DNA from: Agromyces sp. Soil535
GTDB lineage: Bacteria > Actinomycetota > Actinomycetes > Actinomycetales > Microbacteriaceae
Assembly: GCF_001428255.1 (NCBI RefSeq)
Contig: NZ_LMRW01000007.1
Location: forward strand, 23,339-87,338
DNA length: 64,000 nucleotides
Reading direction: 5' to 3'
Of this stretch, positions 16,306-24,071 are shown one piece after another. The notes under the pieces are model-generated. The model had not been told where the DNA came from. It made no database searches and saw nothing but the letters and a program-made list of their open reading frames with translations. The translations under genes and the position numbers were made by a program. Positions within the stretch are counted from its first letter, which is position 1, and every line of letters begins with the position of its first letter.

Positions 16306-16671
16306 TCACCCTGTGCTCTGCGCGTGGAGCTTCGATCGCCAGTCGGGCGGCACGAGGCCACGCGGTGCCGGCGAGCCCTGCCCGATGGGGCGGCTGGCGG
16401 GCGCAGCGAGCGGCGGTCCCGCCACGGACTGCCCCGCCGCATAGTCCCAGAACCAGTCCTCGCCGGGCTCGAACGACTGCGCGATCGGATGCCCCTCCTC
16501 GTGTGCGTGGCGCGAGGCGTGCTGCTCGGGCGAGCTGTCGCAGCACCCGACGTGCCCGCACTGGGCGCAGCGACGCAGGTGCAGCCACCATCCGCCGGCG
16601 GCGAGGCACTCGACGCACCCCTCGCTCGACGGCGGCACGTCGGGATCGATGGCCGGGGTCTCGTCGGTCAT
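16306..16671 (-). CDS. UBP-type zinc finger protein
   Basis: This 121-residue protein carries a ZnF-UBP domain at ~15-80: GCVECLA, RRCAQCGHVGCCDSS, then HASRHAHEEGHPIAQSF and GEDWFWDYA. Those Cys and His residues match the zinc ligands of the fold that in eukaryotes binds ubiquitin C termini; in bacteria the role is unknown. The C-terminal ~40 residues are Pro/Ala-rich. The ATG at 16671 was chosen because the domain begins right after it. It lies 37 bp upstream of the hydroxyacid dehydrogenase gene and may share its transcript. Confidence 0.88.
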   Translation of the reverse strand: MTDETPAIDPDVPPSSEGCVECLAAGGWWLHLRRCAQCGHVGCCDSSPEQHASRHAHEEGHPIAQSFEPGEDWFWDYAAGQSVAGPPLAAPASRPIGQGSPAPRGLVPPDWRSKLHAQSTG

Positions 16672-16775
16672 GCGAGCGAGCTTAGCCGCGCGTGACGACC
16701 GTGTCCTCTCGTCCTGACACGACGCCCGGGTGTAGCTTGTGGCCAGCACCACGACCGAGCATCGGAGGTTCGCGC

Positions 16776-17054
16776 ATGGAGGGTTTCTGGAATCTGTTCT
16801 GGTGGTTCTTCTGGGCGTTCGCCTTCGTCGCGTACCTGATCGTGCTGTTCTCGATCCTGGTTGACATCTTCCGCGACCACACGCTGAACGGCTGGCTGAA
16901 GGCGGTCTGGATCCTCTTCCTCGTCTTCGTCCCGTTCATCACCGGGCTCGTCTACATCATCGCCCGAGGGGAGGGCATGGCGGAGCGGATGGGCGGCGGC
17001 AGCGGCGGGCAAGCGCTGCACACCGCGCAGGACGACTATTACGGCAACAGGTAG
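16776..17054 (+). CDS. small two-helix membrane protein (PLDc_N-like), paralogue of 47979-48380
   Basis: This 92-residue protein begins with a very aromatic segment (MEGFWNLFWWFFWAFAFVAYLIVLFSILVDIFRDH) and has a second helix AVWILFLVFVPFITGLVYIIARG. This is the arrangement of the phospholipase D N-terminal membrane domain found alone in many actinobacterial proteins. The C terminus (GEGMAERMGG...) lacks the SHOCT domain found in the paralogue at 47979. ATG with GGAGG about 7 bases upstream. Function unknown. Confidence 0.75.
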   Translation: MEGFWNLFWWFFWAFAFVAYLIVLFSILVDIFRDHTLNGWLKAVWILFLVFVPFITGLVYIIARGEGMAERMGGGSGGQALHTAQDDYYGNR

Positions 17055-17072
17055 GGAGACCCGGATTCCGCG

Positions 17073-17588
17073 TCAGAACCGCCGAGCGAACGGCAGCGGC
17101 CTTCGCATGCGGATCAGCAGCACGATCGGGATGAGCACGTACGGCAGGTTGAACGCCAGGAATTTCACGGGGTTCGGCGTGACCCACTCGGGCTCGCCGA
17201 CGAACTCCACCCCGAACACGATGATGCCCGTGATCGTCGCGATCATCGTGGCGTGGATCACGCTCGGCAGCTGGATCCAGTTCCAGCCCCTCACGAGCGA
17301 GATCACGAGCAGCACGGAGAAGACGGGGTAGACGAACGCCGACAGGCCGGTGACGAAGCGCATCCACACGGGCGGGTCCATGAACAGCGGATCGGCGTCG
17401 TGCGCGTACCACCAGTTGGCGTTCACGAGGAAGTTCGGCGACGGCTGCGAGAAGTCCACGCCGAGCGTCGGCAGCATGTCGCTGATCATGCTCGTCACGG
17501 TGAACAGCGAGAACACCACGATGAAGAACCAGTCGAACGGGCGGTCGCGAAGGCGCAGGTTCGAGGCGAGATCCGGTGCAGCCGTCAT
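17073..17588 (-). CDS. EXPERA/emopamil-binding-like membrane protein
   Basis: This 171-residue protein has four membrane helices: FDWFFIVVFSLFTVTSMISDML, FVTGLSAFVYPVFSVLLVISLV, IHATMIATITGIIVFGVEFVG and NLPYVLIPIVLLIRM. It keeps the polar loop YAHDADPLFMDPPVW and matches the EXPERA fold of eukaryotic EBP/TM6SF2 sterol-binding proteins. Bacterial members have no proven substrate. The ATG at 17588 is preferred to an in-frame upstream ATG at 17681 that would lie in the divergent promoter. It is divergent from the second YCII/ECF42 module. Confidence 0.7.
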   Translation of the reverse strand: MTAAPDLASNLRLRDRPFDWFFIVVFSLFTVTSMISDMLPTLGVDFSQPSPNFLVNANWWYAHDADPLFMDPPVWMRFVTGLSAFVYPVFSVLLVISLVRGWNWIQLPSVIHATMIATITGIIVFGVEFVGEPEWVTPNPVKFLAFNLPYVLIPIVLLIRMRRPLPFARRF

Positions 17589-17620
17589 GGGTCGAGAGCG
17601 TAGATGAAATGCATCGCACG

Positions 17621-17647
17621 TGTCGATGCCCGCCACCCGAGCGCGTC
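17621..17647 (+). promoter_or_regulatory. ECF42-type promoter of second YCII/sigma module
   Basis: TGTCGA (17621-17626), 17 bases, CGTC (17644-17647). The spacing and both boxes agree with the divergent pair at 2921-3000. The YCII start lies 48 bp downstream, so a normal 5' leader is expected. Confidence 0.75.
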
Positions 17648-17695
17648 GATATGGTGACGGCATGATCCACGTGCCGCGCACGAGAGGATGACGAC

Positions 17696-18028
17696 ATGTC
17701 GAAGTACCTGATCCTGATCTTCCAGGACGAGTCAGCAGCGCAGTCCGCAGGGGAGACCGTGAACCCCGCCTACCGCGAGTTCATGGATCGCCACGCGAGT
17801 GCACTGCTCGGCGGTGTCGCGCTCGAGTCGCCCGCCACCGGCACCTCCATTCGTCGCGACGACGATGGCGGGGTCAGTGTGACCGACGGCCTCTTCGCCG
17901 AGTCGAAGGAGGTGGTCGGCGGGTACTTCCTGATCGAGGCGGCCGACCTCGACGCAGCGCTCGAGATCGCCAAGGATGTTCCGGCGGGAGCGGGCGTCGA
18001 GGTACGGCCGGTGCGGCTGGCGAGCTGA
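17696..18028 (+). CDS. YCII/DGPF-like protein linked to second ECF42 sigma factor
   Basis: This 110-residue YCII-family protein (MSKYLILIFQDESAAQ...) keeps the fold but its DGPF motif is altered to TDGLFAESKEVVGGYFLIEA (~63-82). It differs clearly from the copy at 2517, so the two modules are old paralogues rather than a recent duplication. The stop TGA overlaps the ATG of the sigma factor gene (TGATG), which implies coupled translation. The ECF42-type promoter lies just upstream. Confidence 0.88.
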   Translation: MSKYLILIFQDESAAQSAGETVNPAYREFMDRHASALLGGVALESPATGTSIRRDDDGGVSVTDGLFAESKEVVGGYFLIEAADLDAALEIAKDVPAGAGVEVRPVRLAS

Positions 18029-19302
18029 TGCCCGAGGGCGCCAGCCCGAAGGCAGCCTCCGCCGAGGTCGCCGCCGCTGTCGCGGAGGCCCACCGGCGCG
18101 AGTGGGCCTTCGTGCTGGCGGCCACCGTGCGCGTCGCCGGCGACATCGACACCGCCGAGGAGGCCGTGCAGGACGCGTACGCGAGTGCGCTCGCCACATG
18201 GGGAGCCCGCGGCATCCCGTCGAATCCCGGTGCGTGGCTCACGACCGCTGCTCGCCGACGCGCGCTCGACCTGCTGCGCCGCGAGGCGACCGCCCGCCGT
18301 GCGCTGCCGAAGCTCGTCGAGCCCGAACCCCCGCCGGTCGACGAGCAGGCGGACGCCGCTGCGGCGATCCCCGACGACCGGCTCGCCCTGATCTTCACGT
18401 GCTGCCACCCGGCCCTCGCGGTCGACACGCAGGTCGCGCTCACCCTTCGTCTCCTCTGCGGGCTGTCGACGGCGGATGTCGCGCGCGCGTTCCTCGTGCC
18501 CGAGCCGACGATGGCGGCCCGCATCACCAGGGCGAAGAAGAAGATCGCGACGGCGGGGATCCCGTACCGAGTGCCCGACGCCCGGGAGCTCGGCCCACGA
18601 CTCGACGGGGTGCTCTCGGTCGTGCATCTCGTCTACACGACCGGGCACACCGCGCCATTCGGGGCGGACCTCATGCCCCGCGATCTCGCGGAGCGCGGCC
18701 ACGAACTCGCCCGCCTCCTGCGTGCGCTGCTTCCGGACGACCCGGATGTCGCGGGATTGCTCGCGCTCGTCGTGCTCACCGAGGCGCGACGTGACGCTCG
18801 AGTGGACACCGCGGGCGACCTCGTGCTCATGGAGGATCAGGACCGCTCGCGCTGGAATCAGCGGGGGATCGCGGAGGGCACGACCCTGGTGCGCGAGGCC
18901 CTGCGCGCCCGACCACCAGGGCGTTTCGCCCTGATGGCGGCGATTGCAGCGGTGCACGACGAGAGCCCGTCGTGGTCCGCCACGGACTGGGGCGAGATCC
19001 TCGGTCTCTACGACCTGCTGGCCGAGATCTGGGTCTCCCCGGTCGTCCGGCTGAACCGCGCGATAGCGCTCGGCTTCGCGGTGGGGCCGGCCGAGGCGCT
19101 CGTCGAGCTCGACGATCTTGCGGCCGATCCGCGGCTCGCCCGGTATCCCTACCTCGCCGCGGCCCGCGCAGACATGCTCCAGCGGCTCGGCCGCTCGCGG
19201 GAGGCGCGACTCGCGTACGAGGAGGCGATCATCCTCACGGACAACGCGGCGGAGCAGGACTTCCTGCGACGGCGCCTCGAGACCATGGACTCGACGAGCT
19301 GA
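18028..19302 (+). CDS. second ECF42-group sigma factor with C-terminal extension
   Basis: This 424-residue paralogue of the protein at 1178-2470 shows region 2 (IDTAEEAVQDAYASALATW, then NPGAWLTTAARRRALDLLRR), the linker IFTCCHPALAVDTQVALTLRLLCGLSTADVARAFL, and region 4 HTH (PEPTMAARITRAKKKI). A ~230-residue helical extension follows (VVHLVYTTGHTAPFGADL ... DQDRSRWNQ ... RADMLQRLGRSREARLAYEEAIILTDN). Its -1 partner is a YCII gene with overlapping stop/start. ECF42 factors have no anti-sigma; the extension is thought to set activity. It is 17 bp from the convergent thioesterase gene. Confidence 0.9.
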   Translation: MPEGASPKAASAEVAAAVAEAHRREWAFVLAATVRVAGDIDTAEEAVQDAYASALATWGARGIPSNPGAWLTTAARRRALDLLRREATARRALPKLVEPEPPPVDEQADAAAAIPDDRLALIFTCCHPALAVDTQVALTLRLLCGLSTADVARAFLVPEPTMAARITRAKKKIATAGIPYRVPDARELGPRLDGVLSVVHLVYTTGHTAPFGADLMPRDLAERGHELARLLRALLPDDPDVAGLLALVVLTEARRDARVDTAGDLVLMEDQDRSRWNQRGIAEGTTLVREALRARPPGRFALMAAIAAVHDESPSWSATDWGEILGLYDLLAEIWVSPVVRLNRAIALGFAVGPAEALVELDDLAADPRLARYPYLAAARADMLQRLGRSREARLAYEEAIILTDNAAEQDFLRRRLETMDSTS

Positions 19303-19318
19303 TCGACGGCGGAGGACG

Positions 19319-20296
19319 CTACGGCGCGCCGACGGGCACGGCATCGACGGGCAGCATGTCGACCGGGAGCGCCTCGAGGCGCTCCCGCATCCGGATGAGG
19401 TCGCGAGCGTGCCGGTCGAGGCGACGGTCCTCGGCCGAGCGGAGTTCGAGCGGATCGACCGGCCGAGCGCGACCGTCGGGCCCGGGATCGACGAAGATGC
19501 TCACGCACTGCGTGGTCAGCTCGAGGGCCTCCGGAGTCCGAGGCGAGCCCGACCGCACGCGCACGGCGATGTGCATGCGCCCCGCCCAGGCGTGGATGAG
19601 CCTCGCATCGACCTCCACGATGTGCCCGATGCGGATGGGACGGAAGAAGTGGATGCCGCCCGAGTACACGGCCCTGGCGGCGGTGGAGGACCAGCCGGCT
19701 GCACAGGCGTACGCCGCCTCGTCGATCCATCCCATGACCGTTCCTCCGTGCGCATTGCCGCCCCAGTTGGCGGCGCTCGGCGCGGCGAGGAAGCGGAAGA
19801 CGGTCTGCGGGGTCGTCCCCTCATGGGTGTAGTGCTGCTCCATCATGGCGTCGCGGATCTCCCGTCGGGCGGCGAGGCGCTGCTCGGCTCGCTCGTTCAG
19901 GATGCGGTCGGTGTCGGTCGACGGCGTCCACCGGGGGACCTCGCGCGGCATCCCGTCATCGTCGACCGCGACGAACACCAGGATGCAATGCGTGGCGGGC
20001 ACGTACGCCCGGCTCTGCACGTCGGCCGCTTCGATCACGACCAGCACCTGCATGCTCGTGCGGCCCGTGTGGATGATGCGCGCGTGCGCCTCCACCAGGT
20101 CGCCCGCGGTGATCGGCGCGGTGAACTGGACGTTGCCGACGTACGCGGTGACACAGTACGACCCGCTCCAGCCGACCGCACACGCGTAGCCGGCCTTGTC
20201 GATCCACTCGAGGACGCGGCCGGCGGCGACCGTCGTGCCGCCCGCGGCCGAGTCCTGTGGAGAGGCGAGGAAGCGCAGCGTGATCCGGTCCTTCAT
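19319..20296 (-). CDS. double-hotdog acyl-CoA thioesterase
   Basis: This 325-residue protein contains two hotdog domains, roughly 1-135 and 160-290. Each has the conserved entry (RFLASPQDSAAGGTTVAAGRVLEWIDKAGYAC and RFLAAPSAANWGGNAHGGTVMGWIDEAAYACAAGW) and a lipid-pocket strand with AYVGNVQFTAPI or AVYSGGIHFFRPI. It should hydrolyse acyl-CoA to fatty acid and CoA. The first domain has GGTTVAAG where the second has the standard NAHGGTVMGW, so the second may carry activity. The ATG at 20296 begins the first domain; in-frame ATGs further upstream overlap an inverted repeat. Confidence 0.85.
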   Translation of the reverse strand: MKDRITLRFLASPQDSAAGGTTVAAGRVLEWIDKAGYACAVGWSGSYCVTAYVGNVQFTAPITAGDLVEAHARIIHTGRTSMQVLVVIEAADVQSRAYVPATHCILVFVAVDDDGMPREVPRWTPSTDTDRILNERAEQRLAARREIRDAMMEQHYTHEGTTPQTVFRFLAAPSAANWGGNAHGGTVMGWIDEAAYACAAGWSSTAARAVYSGGIHFFRPIRIGHIVEVDARLIHAWAGRMHIAVRVRSGSPRTPEALELTTQCVSIFVDPGPDGRARPVDPLELRSAEDRRLDRHARDLIRMRERLEALPVDMLPVDAVPVGAP

Positions 20297-20342
20297 CTTG
20301 ACAGGATCGCAGCGTGCCCACGGTTTTGACGCGAATCTCGAG

Positions 20343-20364
20343 TGAAAGAACCGGGGTTCTTTCA
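20343..20364. promoter_or_regulatory. 10-bp-arm inverted repeat between cupin and thioesterase genes
   Basis: TGAAAGAACC (20343-20352) and GGTTCTTTCA (20355-20364) are perfectly complementary with a 2-bp centre. The site is AT-richer than its surroundings. It lies 40 bp past the cupin stop and 47 bp before the thioesterase start on the minus strand, so it may be a repressor operator or a terminator. Confidence 0.6.
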
Positions 20365-20403
20365 TGTTGAGCAAAGGATGCCGCACTCGCGTGCGACACG
20401 TGA

Positions 20404-20769
20404 TCAGTCCAGCTCGCGCAGTTGCGTCGTGCGCTCGCTCGGCGCGTCGCCGGTGTTCACGGTGCCCTGGGGCTCGATGAGGATCGCCGAGACCTCCGCG
20501 TCGGCGCGCGGACAGTGCTCGACGCCGCGCGGCACGACGTAGACGTCGCCCGGTGCGAGCTCGACGTCCCCGTCGCGGAGCTGGATCACGAGCCGTCCCG
20601 AGATCACCATGAAGAGCTCATCGGTGTCGGGGTGACTGTGCCACGTGAACTCGCCGAGGAGCTTCACCACCTTGACGTCGTAGTCGTTCACACTCACGAG
20701 TCGTCGGGGCTGCCATGGCTCAGAGAACGAGTCGAGTGCGGCCTGCAGGTTTCGTACCTCTGCGCTCAT
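20404..20769 (-). CDS. small metal-binding cupin protein
   Basis: This 121-residue single-domain cupin has the motif-1 metal ligands His44, His46 and Glu51 (WHSHPDTDELFMVISG) and motif-2 His85 (PGDVYVVPRGVEHCPRA). All four usual ligands are therefore present. The start at 20769 (MSAEVRNLQ) precedes the domain directly; a longer reading would begin at 20850. It is divergent from the ArsR operon (start 20928), and its promoter could overlap the ArsR site, but no shared box is evident. Substrate unknown. Confidence 0.85.
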   Translation of the reverse strand: MSAEVRNLQAALDSFSEPWQPRRLVSVNDYDVKVVKLLGEFTWHSHPDTDELFMVISGRLVIQLRDGDVELAPGDVYVVPRGVEHCPRADAEVSAILIEPQGTVNTGDAPSERTTQLRELD

Positions 20770-20867
20770 CCCTCGATTCTCGACGGGCGTGCCTTCGGAG
20801 TTGATGCCCATCGCGCGAATTGGCAGGGGTTTGCGCATCTTCGGCTTCAACTCGTCCAGGGAGGGGG

Positions 20868-20926
20868 TTGACGCGGCATCCGCTCGTGCCTACAGTTAAG
20901 CACATCATTAAATAAGGAGTTGCTTA
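20868..20926 (+). promoter_or_regulatory. promoter and probable ArsR operator
   Basis: TTGACG (20868-20873), 17 bases, TACAGT (20891-20896) forms a good sigma-A promoter. TAAGCA (20897-20902) and TGCTTA (20921-20926) form an inverted repeat just downstream of the -10 box and around the AAGGAG ribosome site (20914-20919), as expected for an autorepressing ArsR-type regulator. Confidence 0.7.
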
Positions 20927-20927
20927 C

Positions 20928-21269
20928 ATGGCAGGTGCCGCGGACGAGCTCAGCCTCGTATTCCAGGCGCTCGCCGATCCGACGCGGCGCGCGATCATCT
21001 CGCGCCTCCGCAGCGGGCCGACGACCGTCGGGGAGCTGGCCGAGCCGTTCGCGATGAGCCGCCCCGCGATCTCGCAGCACCTGAAGGTGCTCGAGCGCGC
21101 CGGCCTCATCGAACGCACCGCCGATGCGCAGTGGCGCCGGTGCACCCTCCGAACGGAGCCGCTCGACGAGGCATCCGCCTGGGTCGAACGGCACCGCGAC
21201 GAGTGGAACGAGCGTTTCGACCTGCTCGACGAGCGACTCCGCGAGCTGAAGGGACAGACGGATGCCTGA
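20928..21269 (+). CDS. ArsR-family winged-helix regulator
   Basis: This 113-residue ArsR/SmtB-type protein has the winged helix at ~10-80 (LSLVFQALADPTRRAIISRLRSGPTTVGELAEPFAMSRPAISQHLKVLERAGLIERT). It has no cysteine cluster for metal sensing. ArsR proteins of this shape that sit before an SRPBCC gene usually control a small stress operon. It overlaps the next gene by 8 bp. The ATG at 20928 has AAGGAG about 8 bases upstream. The promoter and inverted repeat in front suggest autorepression. Confidence 0.9.
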   Translation: MAGAADELSLVFQALADPTRRAIISRLRSGPTTVGELAEPFAMSRPAISQHLKVLERAGLIERTADAQWRRCTLRTEPLDEASAWVERHRDEWNERFDLLDERLRELKGQTDA

Positions 21270-21732
21270 GCAGACCGCCACCGGAATGAAGCAGTTCACG
21301 ATCACCCGCGTCTTCGACGCACCCCGCGACCTCGTCTGGCAGGCGTGGACGACCGAGGCGGACGCCGCCGCGTGGTGGCACCCGCGCGGCATCGAGATCA
21401 AGCCGGGCAGCGTCGCCGTCGACGTCCGCGTCGGCGGCCGCTACGCCTACACGATGGTGAACCCCGCCGACGGTGAGGAGTACCCGACGGCCGGCGTCTA
21501 CCGCGAGGTCACCCCTCCCGAGCGGCTCGTGTTCACCTGGGCGTCGCCCGGCGACCCCGACGAGGAGGCGCCCGTCATCACGGTGGAGCTTCGCGAGTTG
21601 CCCGAGGACCGCACCGAGATGCGGTTCCACCTCGTCGGATGGGCGGGCGAGCCCGGCGACGGCGACGTGTACGACGGATGGGATTCCGCCTTCGACGTGC
21701 TCGCGGAGCAGCTCGCTGGAGGGAGCGCCTGA
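21262..21732 (+). CDS. SRPBCC (AHSA1/START-like) protein
   Basis: This 156-residue protein has the AHSA1-type START fold: FTITRVFDAPRDLVWQAWT (~12-30), WWHPRGIEIKPGSVAVDVRVGGRYAYTM (~38-65), VYREVTPPERLVFTWASPGDPDEEAPVITVEL (~79-110), and the C-terminal helix GWDSAFDVLAEQL. These proteins form a hydrophobic pocket for small ligands; no ligand is known for the bacterial group. It overlaps ArsR by 8 bp and the next gene by TGATG, so the three are one translation-coupled operon. Confidence 0.88.
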   Translation: MPEQTATGMKQFTITRVFDAPRDLVWQAWTTEADAAAWWHPRGIEIKPGSVAVDVRVGGRYAYTMVNPADGEEYPTAGVYREVTPPERLVFTWASPGDPDEEAPVITVELRELPEDRTEMRFHLVGWAGEPGDGDVYDGWDSAFDVLAEQLAGGSA

Positions 21733-22292
21733 TGGGCCGGCTCACCGTCGAGCAGATCGTGAGCGTCGACGGGTACGCCGCCGACTCCGACGGCGGCATC
21801 GACTTCTTCGAGGCCGTCGACGAGGTCGACGCGAACGATGCCGACCAACTCGCGTTCCTCGAGCACATCGACGCCATCCTGCTCGGAGCGAACACCTACC
21901 GGATGTTCGCGGGGTACTGGCCGACCGCCGACCCCGAGGTCGAACGGGTCGCAGAGCCCATCAATCGGCTGCCGAAGTTCGTCGTGTCGAACGGACTGAC
22001 GGCGGCCCCATGGGGCGACGGCTCGATCGAGATCCTCAGCGGCGACGGCGCGACATCGGTCGCCGCGCTCAAGGAGCGCCATGCGGGGATCGTGGTCTGG
22101 GGCAGCCTCACCCTCGCCGACGCGCTCTTCCGCGCCGGCCTCGTCGACGAGCTGCGCCTGCGGATCGTGCCCGTGCTGATCGGCGCCGGTCGCCCGTTCA
22201 CGCCCGCCGACCTCGGCGAGCGGCGGCTCGCGCTCGACCACGTCGTGTCGCACCCGAGCGGGCACGTCGGCCTCACCTACCTGGTGCGCTGA
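21732..22292 (+). CDS. dihydrofolate reductase-like (RibD C-terminal domain) protein
   Basis: This 186-residue single-domain protein matches the RibD C-terminal/DHFR-like fold (VEQIVSVDGYAADSDGGIDFF, ILLGANTYRMFAGYWPTAD, PKFVVSNGL, GIVVWGSLTLADALFRAGLVDELRLRIVPVLIGAGRPFTP). It should bind NAD(P)H and reduce a small substrate; true dihydrofolate reductase activity is doubtful. The ATG at 21732 overlaps the upstream stop (TGATG); a longer reading from 21639 lies in the SRPBCC gene. A pair of competing hairpins follows before the threonine aldolase gene. Confidence 0.85.
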   Translation: MGRLTVEQIVSVDGYAADSDGGIDFFEAVDEVDANDADQLAFLEHIDAILLGANTYRMFAGYWPTADPEVERVAEPINRLPKFVVSNGLTAAPWGDGSIEILSGDGATSVAALKERHAGIVVWGSLTLADALFRAGLVDELRLRIVPVLIGAGRPFTPADLGERRLALDHVVSHPSGHVGLTYLVR

Positions 22293-22299
22293 GCGGCAT

Positions 22300-22340
22300 C
22301 GGGCTCGGCGGAGCGGGATTCGGCCGAGCCCGGCTCCGCC
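22300..22340 (+). terminator. two overlapping, mutually exclusive hairpins
   Basis: CGGGCTCGGC (22300-22309) pairs with GCCGAGCCCG (22323-22332). Alternatively GGCGGAGC (22307-22314) pairs with GCTCCGCC (22333-22340). The two share 22307-22309, so only one can form fully. Probably a terminator after the ArsR operon; the ribosome site of the next gene (GGGAGG) lies just past it. Confidence 0.5.
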
Positions 22341-22362
22341 TGACGGATGGGAGGATGGTTCG

Positions 22363-23436
22363 GTGACCGATCAGCTCCACGACACCACCCTCCGCGGCTT
22401 CGCCTCCGACAACTATTCGGGCGTGCATCCCGAGATCCTCGCGGCGATCGCGGCCGCGAACGACGGCCACCAGGTCGCCTACGGCGAAGACGTCTACACC
22501 GAGCGCCTGCAGCAGGTGTTCGCGCAGCACTTCGGCCAGGGCGTCGAGGCCTTCCCCGTGTTCAACGGCACGGGCGCGAACGTCACGGGGCTCCAATCGA
22601 TGCTTCCGCGCTGGGGCGCGGTCATCTCCGCATCGACCGCGCATATCAACTCCGACGAGGGCGGGGCTCCTGAGCGCGTCGGCGGGATGAAGCTCCTTAC
22701 GCTGCCGACGCCCGATGGCAAGCTCACCCCCGAGCTCATCGACCGCGAGGCGTGGGGCTGGGGCGACGAGCACCGCGCGCAGCCGCTCGTCGTGTCGATC
22801 ACGCAGACCACCGAGCTCGGCACCGCGTACACGGTCGATGAGATCGGTGCGATCGCCGACCACGTGCACGAGCGCGGCATGAAGCTGCACCTCGACGGCG
22901 CGCGCCTCTCCAACGCGGCCGCGTCGCTCGGACTCCCGCTCCGCGCCTTCACACGCGACGTCGGCGTCGACGTGCTGAGCTTCGGCGGCACCAAGAACGG
23001 CGCGCTCGGCGCCGAGGCGATCGTGGTGCTGAACCCTGCGGCATCCGAGGGCCTGAAGTACCTGCGCAAGCTGAACATGCAGCTCGCCTCGAAGATGCGG
23101 TTCGTCTCCGCGCAGCTCATCGCGCTGCTCGAGGGCGACCTGTGGCTGCGCAGCGCCTCGCATGCGAACGCCATGGCGCGCCGCCTGCGCGACGCGCTCG
23201 ACGCGGGCATCGCCGCGGGCGACCTGCACGGCCTCGGCTTCACGCAGGAGACGCAGTCGAACGGCGTGTTCGCGACACTGCCGCAGGGCGTCGCCGACCG
23301 GCTGCGCGAGCGGTTCCGCTTCTACGACTGGGATGCCGCACGCGGGGAGGTGCGCTGGATGTGCTCGTTCGACACGAGCGAGGAGGACATCGACGCGTTC
23401 GTGGCGGGGATCCGCGAGGAGCTCGCCCGGGCGTAG
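22363..23436 (+). CDS. low-specificity L-threonine aldolase
   Basis: This 357-residue PLP enzyme of the beta-eliminating lyase family cleaves threonine/allo-threonine to glycine and acetaldehyde. Family blocks are FASDNYSGVHPEIL (~13-26), FPVFNGTGAN (~64-73), HLDGARLSNAAASLG (~176-190) and the PLP-lysine site SFGGTKNGALGAEA with Lys211. The length is normal. GTG start at 22363 with GGGAGG about 11 bases upstream. It could be read from the ArsR promoter if the hairpins are bypassed, but is more likely separate. Confidence 0.9.
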   Translation: MTDQLHDTTLRGFASDNYSGVHPEILAAIAAANDGHQVAYGEDVYTERLQQVFAQHFGQGVEAFPVFNGTGANVTGLQSMLPRWGAVISASTAHINSDEGGAPERVGGMKLLTLPTPDGKLTPELIDREAWGWGDEHRAQPLVVSITQTTELGTAYTVDEIGAIADHVHERGMKLHLDGARLSNAAASLGLPLRAFTRDVGVDVLSFGGTKNGALGAEAIVVLNPAASEGLKYLRKLNMQLASKMRFVSAQLIALLEGDLWLRSASHANAMARRLRDALDAGIAAGDLHGLGFTQETQSNGVFATLPQGVADRLRERFRFYDWDAARGEVRWMCSFDTSEEDIDAFVAGIREELARA

Positions 23437-23454
23437 CGCCCGACCGGAACGCGC

Positions 23455-23988
23455 TCAGGCACGACCGGCCGGCGCGCCCAGCTCATCGGCGATCGAGCCC
23501 GCCCAGGCCTCGATCGCGGCCCAATCGCGGAAGTCGCCCACGGGCATGGCCTCCGCGGGCGCCCACTTGGCCATCCGGTCGACGCCGCGGAGCTTCTCGA
23601 GCTGGAAGGCGCCGAAGAAGACCTGCATGCCGCGAGGGCTGATCGCCGCCTCGAACTCGGCGAACTCCTTGGGCTCCGCGCCCGCGAGCACATCGTGGCC
23701 CTTGGCATCCAGCTTGTCGGTGCCGACCGGGCCGCTGCTGAACAGCCACACGGGGTGCGAGACGAGGACGTCCTGGTTGCGGCGGACGAACTTCCGGGCG
23801 TCCTTGCGCCACCGGAACATGTACGCGGCGGACCCGACCACGTACGCGTCGTACTCGGTCGCGTCGTCCACGTCCTTGCACCGTACGACGTCGGCCTCGA
23901 GGCCTCGTCGTCTCAGCACGTCCCCGATCCGCTCGGCGATGCCCTGCGTCGCCCCGTACTTGCTCGCGTAGGCGACCAGTATCTTCAT
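23455..23988 (-). CDS. flavodoxin-domain protein (first of tandem pair)
   Basis: This 177-residue protein has the protoporphyrinogen-oxidase-like flavodoxin fold. It starts MKILVAYASKYGATQGIAERIG with the FMN-phosphate loop (SKYGAT, residues 9-14). DAYVVGSAAYMFRWRKDARKFVRR and PVWLFSSGPVG follow as the second FMN contact and strand. HemG-type enzymes have this architecture, but this group has unknown electron partners. Its ATG overlaps the stop of the upstream paralogue at 23985 (ATGA). The last ~22 codons are nearly identical in DNA to the paralogue. Confidence 0.85.
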   Translation of the reverse strand: MKILVAYASKYGATQGIAERIGDVLRRRGLEADVVRCKDVDDATEYDAYVVGSAAYMFRWRKDARKFVRRNQDVLVSHPVWLFSSGPVGTDKLDAKGHDVLAGAEPKEFAEFEAAISPRGMQVFFGAFQLEKLRGVDRMAKWAPAEAMPVGDFRDWAAIEAWAGSIADELGAPAGRA

Positions 23989-24071
23989 GTCGGCTCCTTC
24001 TCCGGGGCACGACCGGCCGGCGCGCCCAGCTCATCGGCGATCGAGCCCGCCCAGGCCTCGATCGCGGCCCA
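23458..24071 (-). repeat. 66-bp perfect direct repeat at the 3' ends of the tandem flavodoxin genes
   Basis: Positions 23458-23523 and 24006-24071 are identical over 66 bp, then the two genes diverge. The repeat encodes the C-terminal segment AIEAWAGSIADELGAPAGRA in both. This is the scar of a duplication or later gene conversion. Confidence 0.85.
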
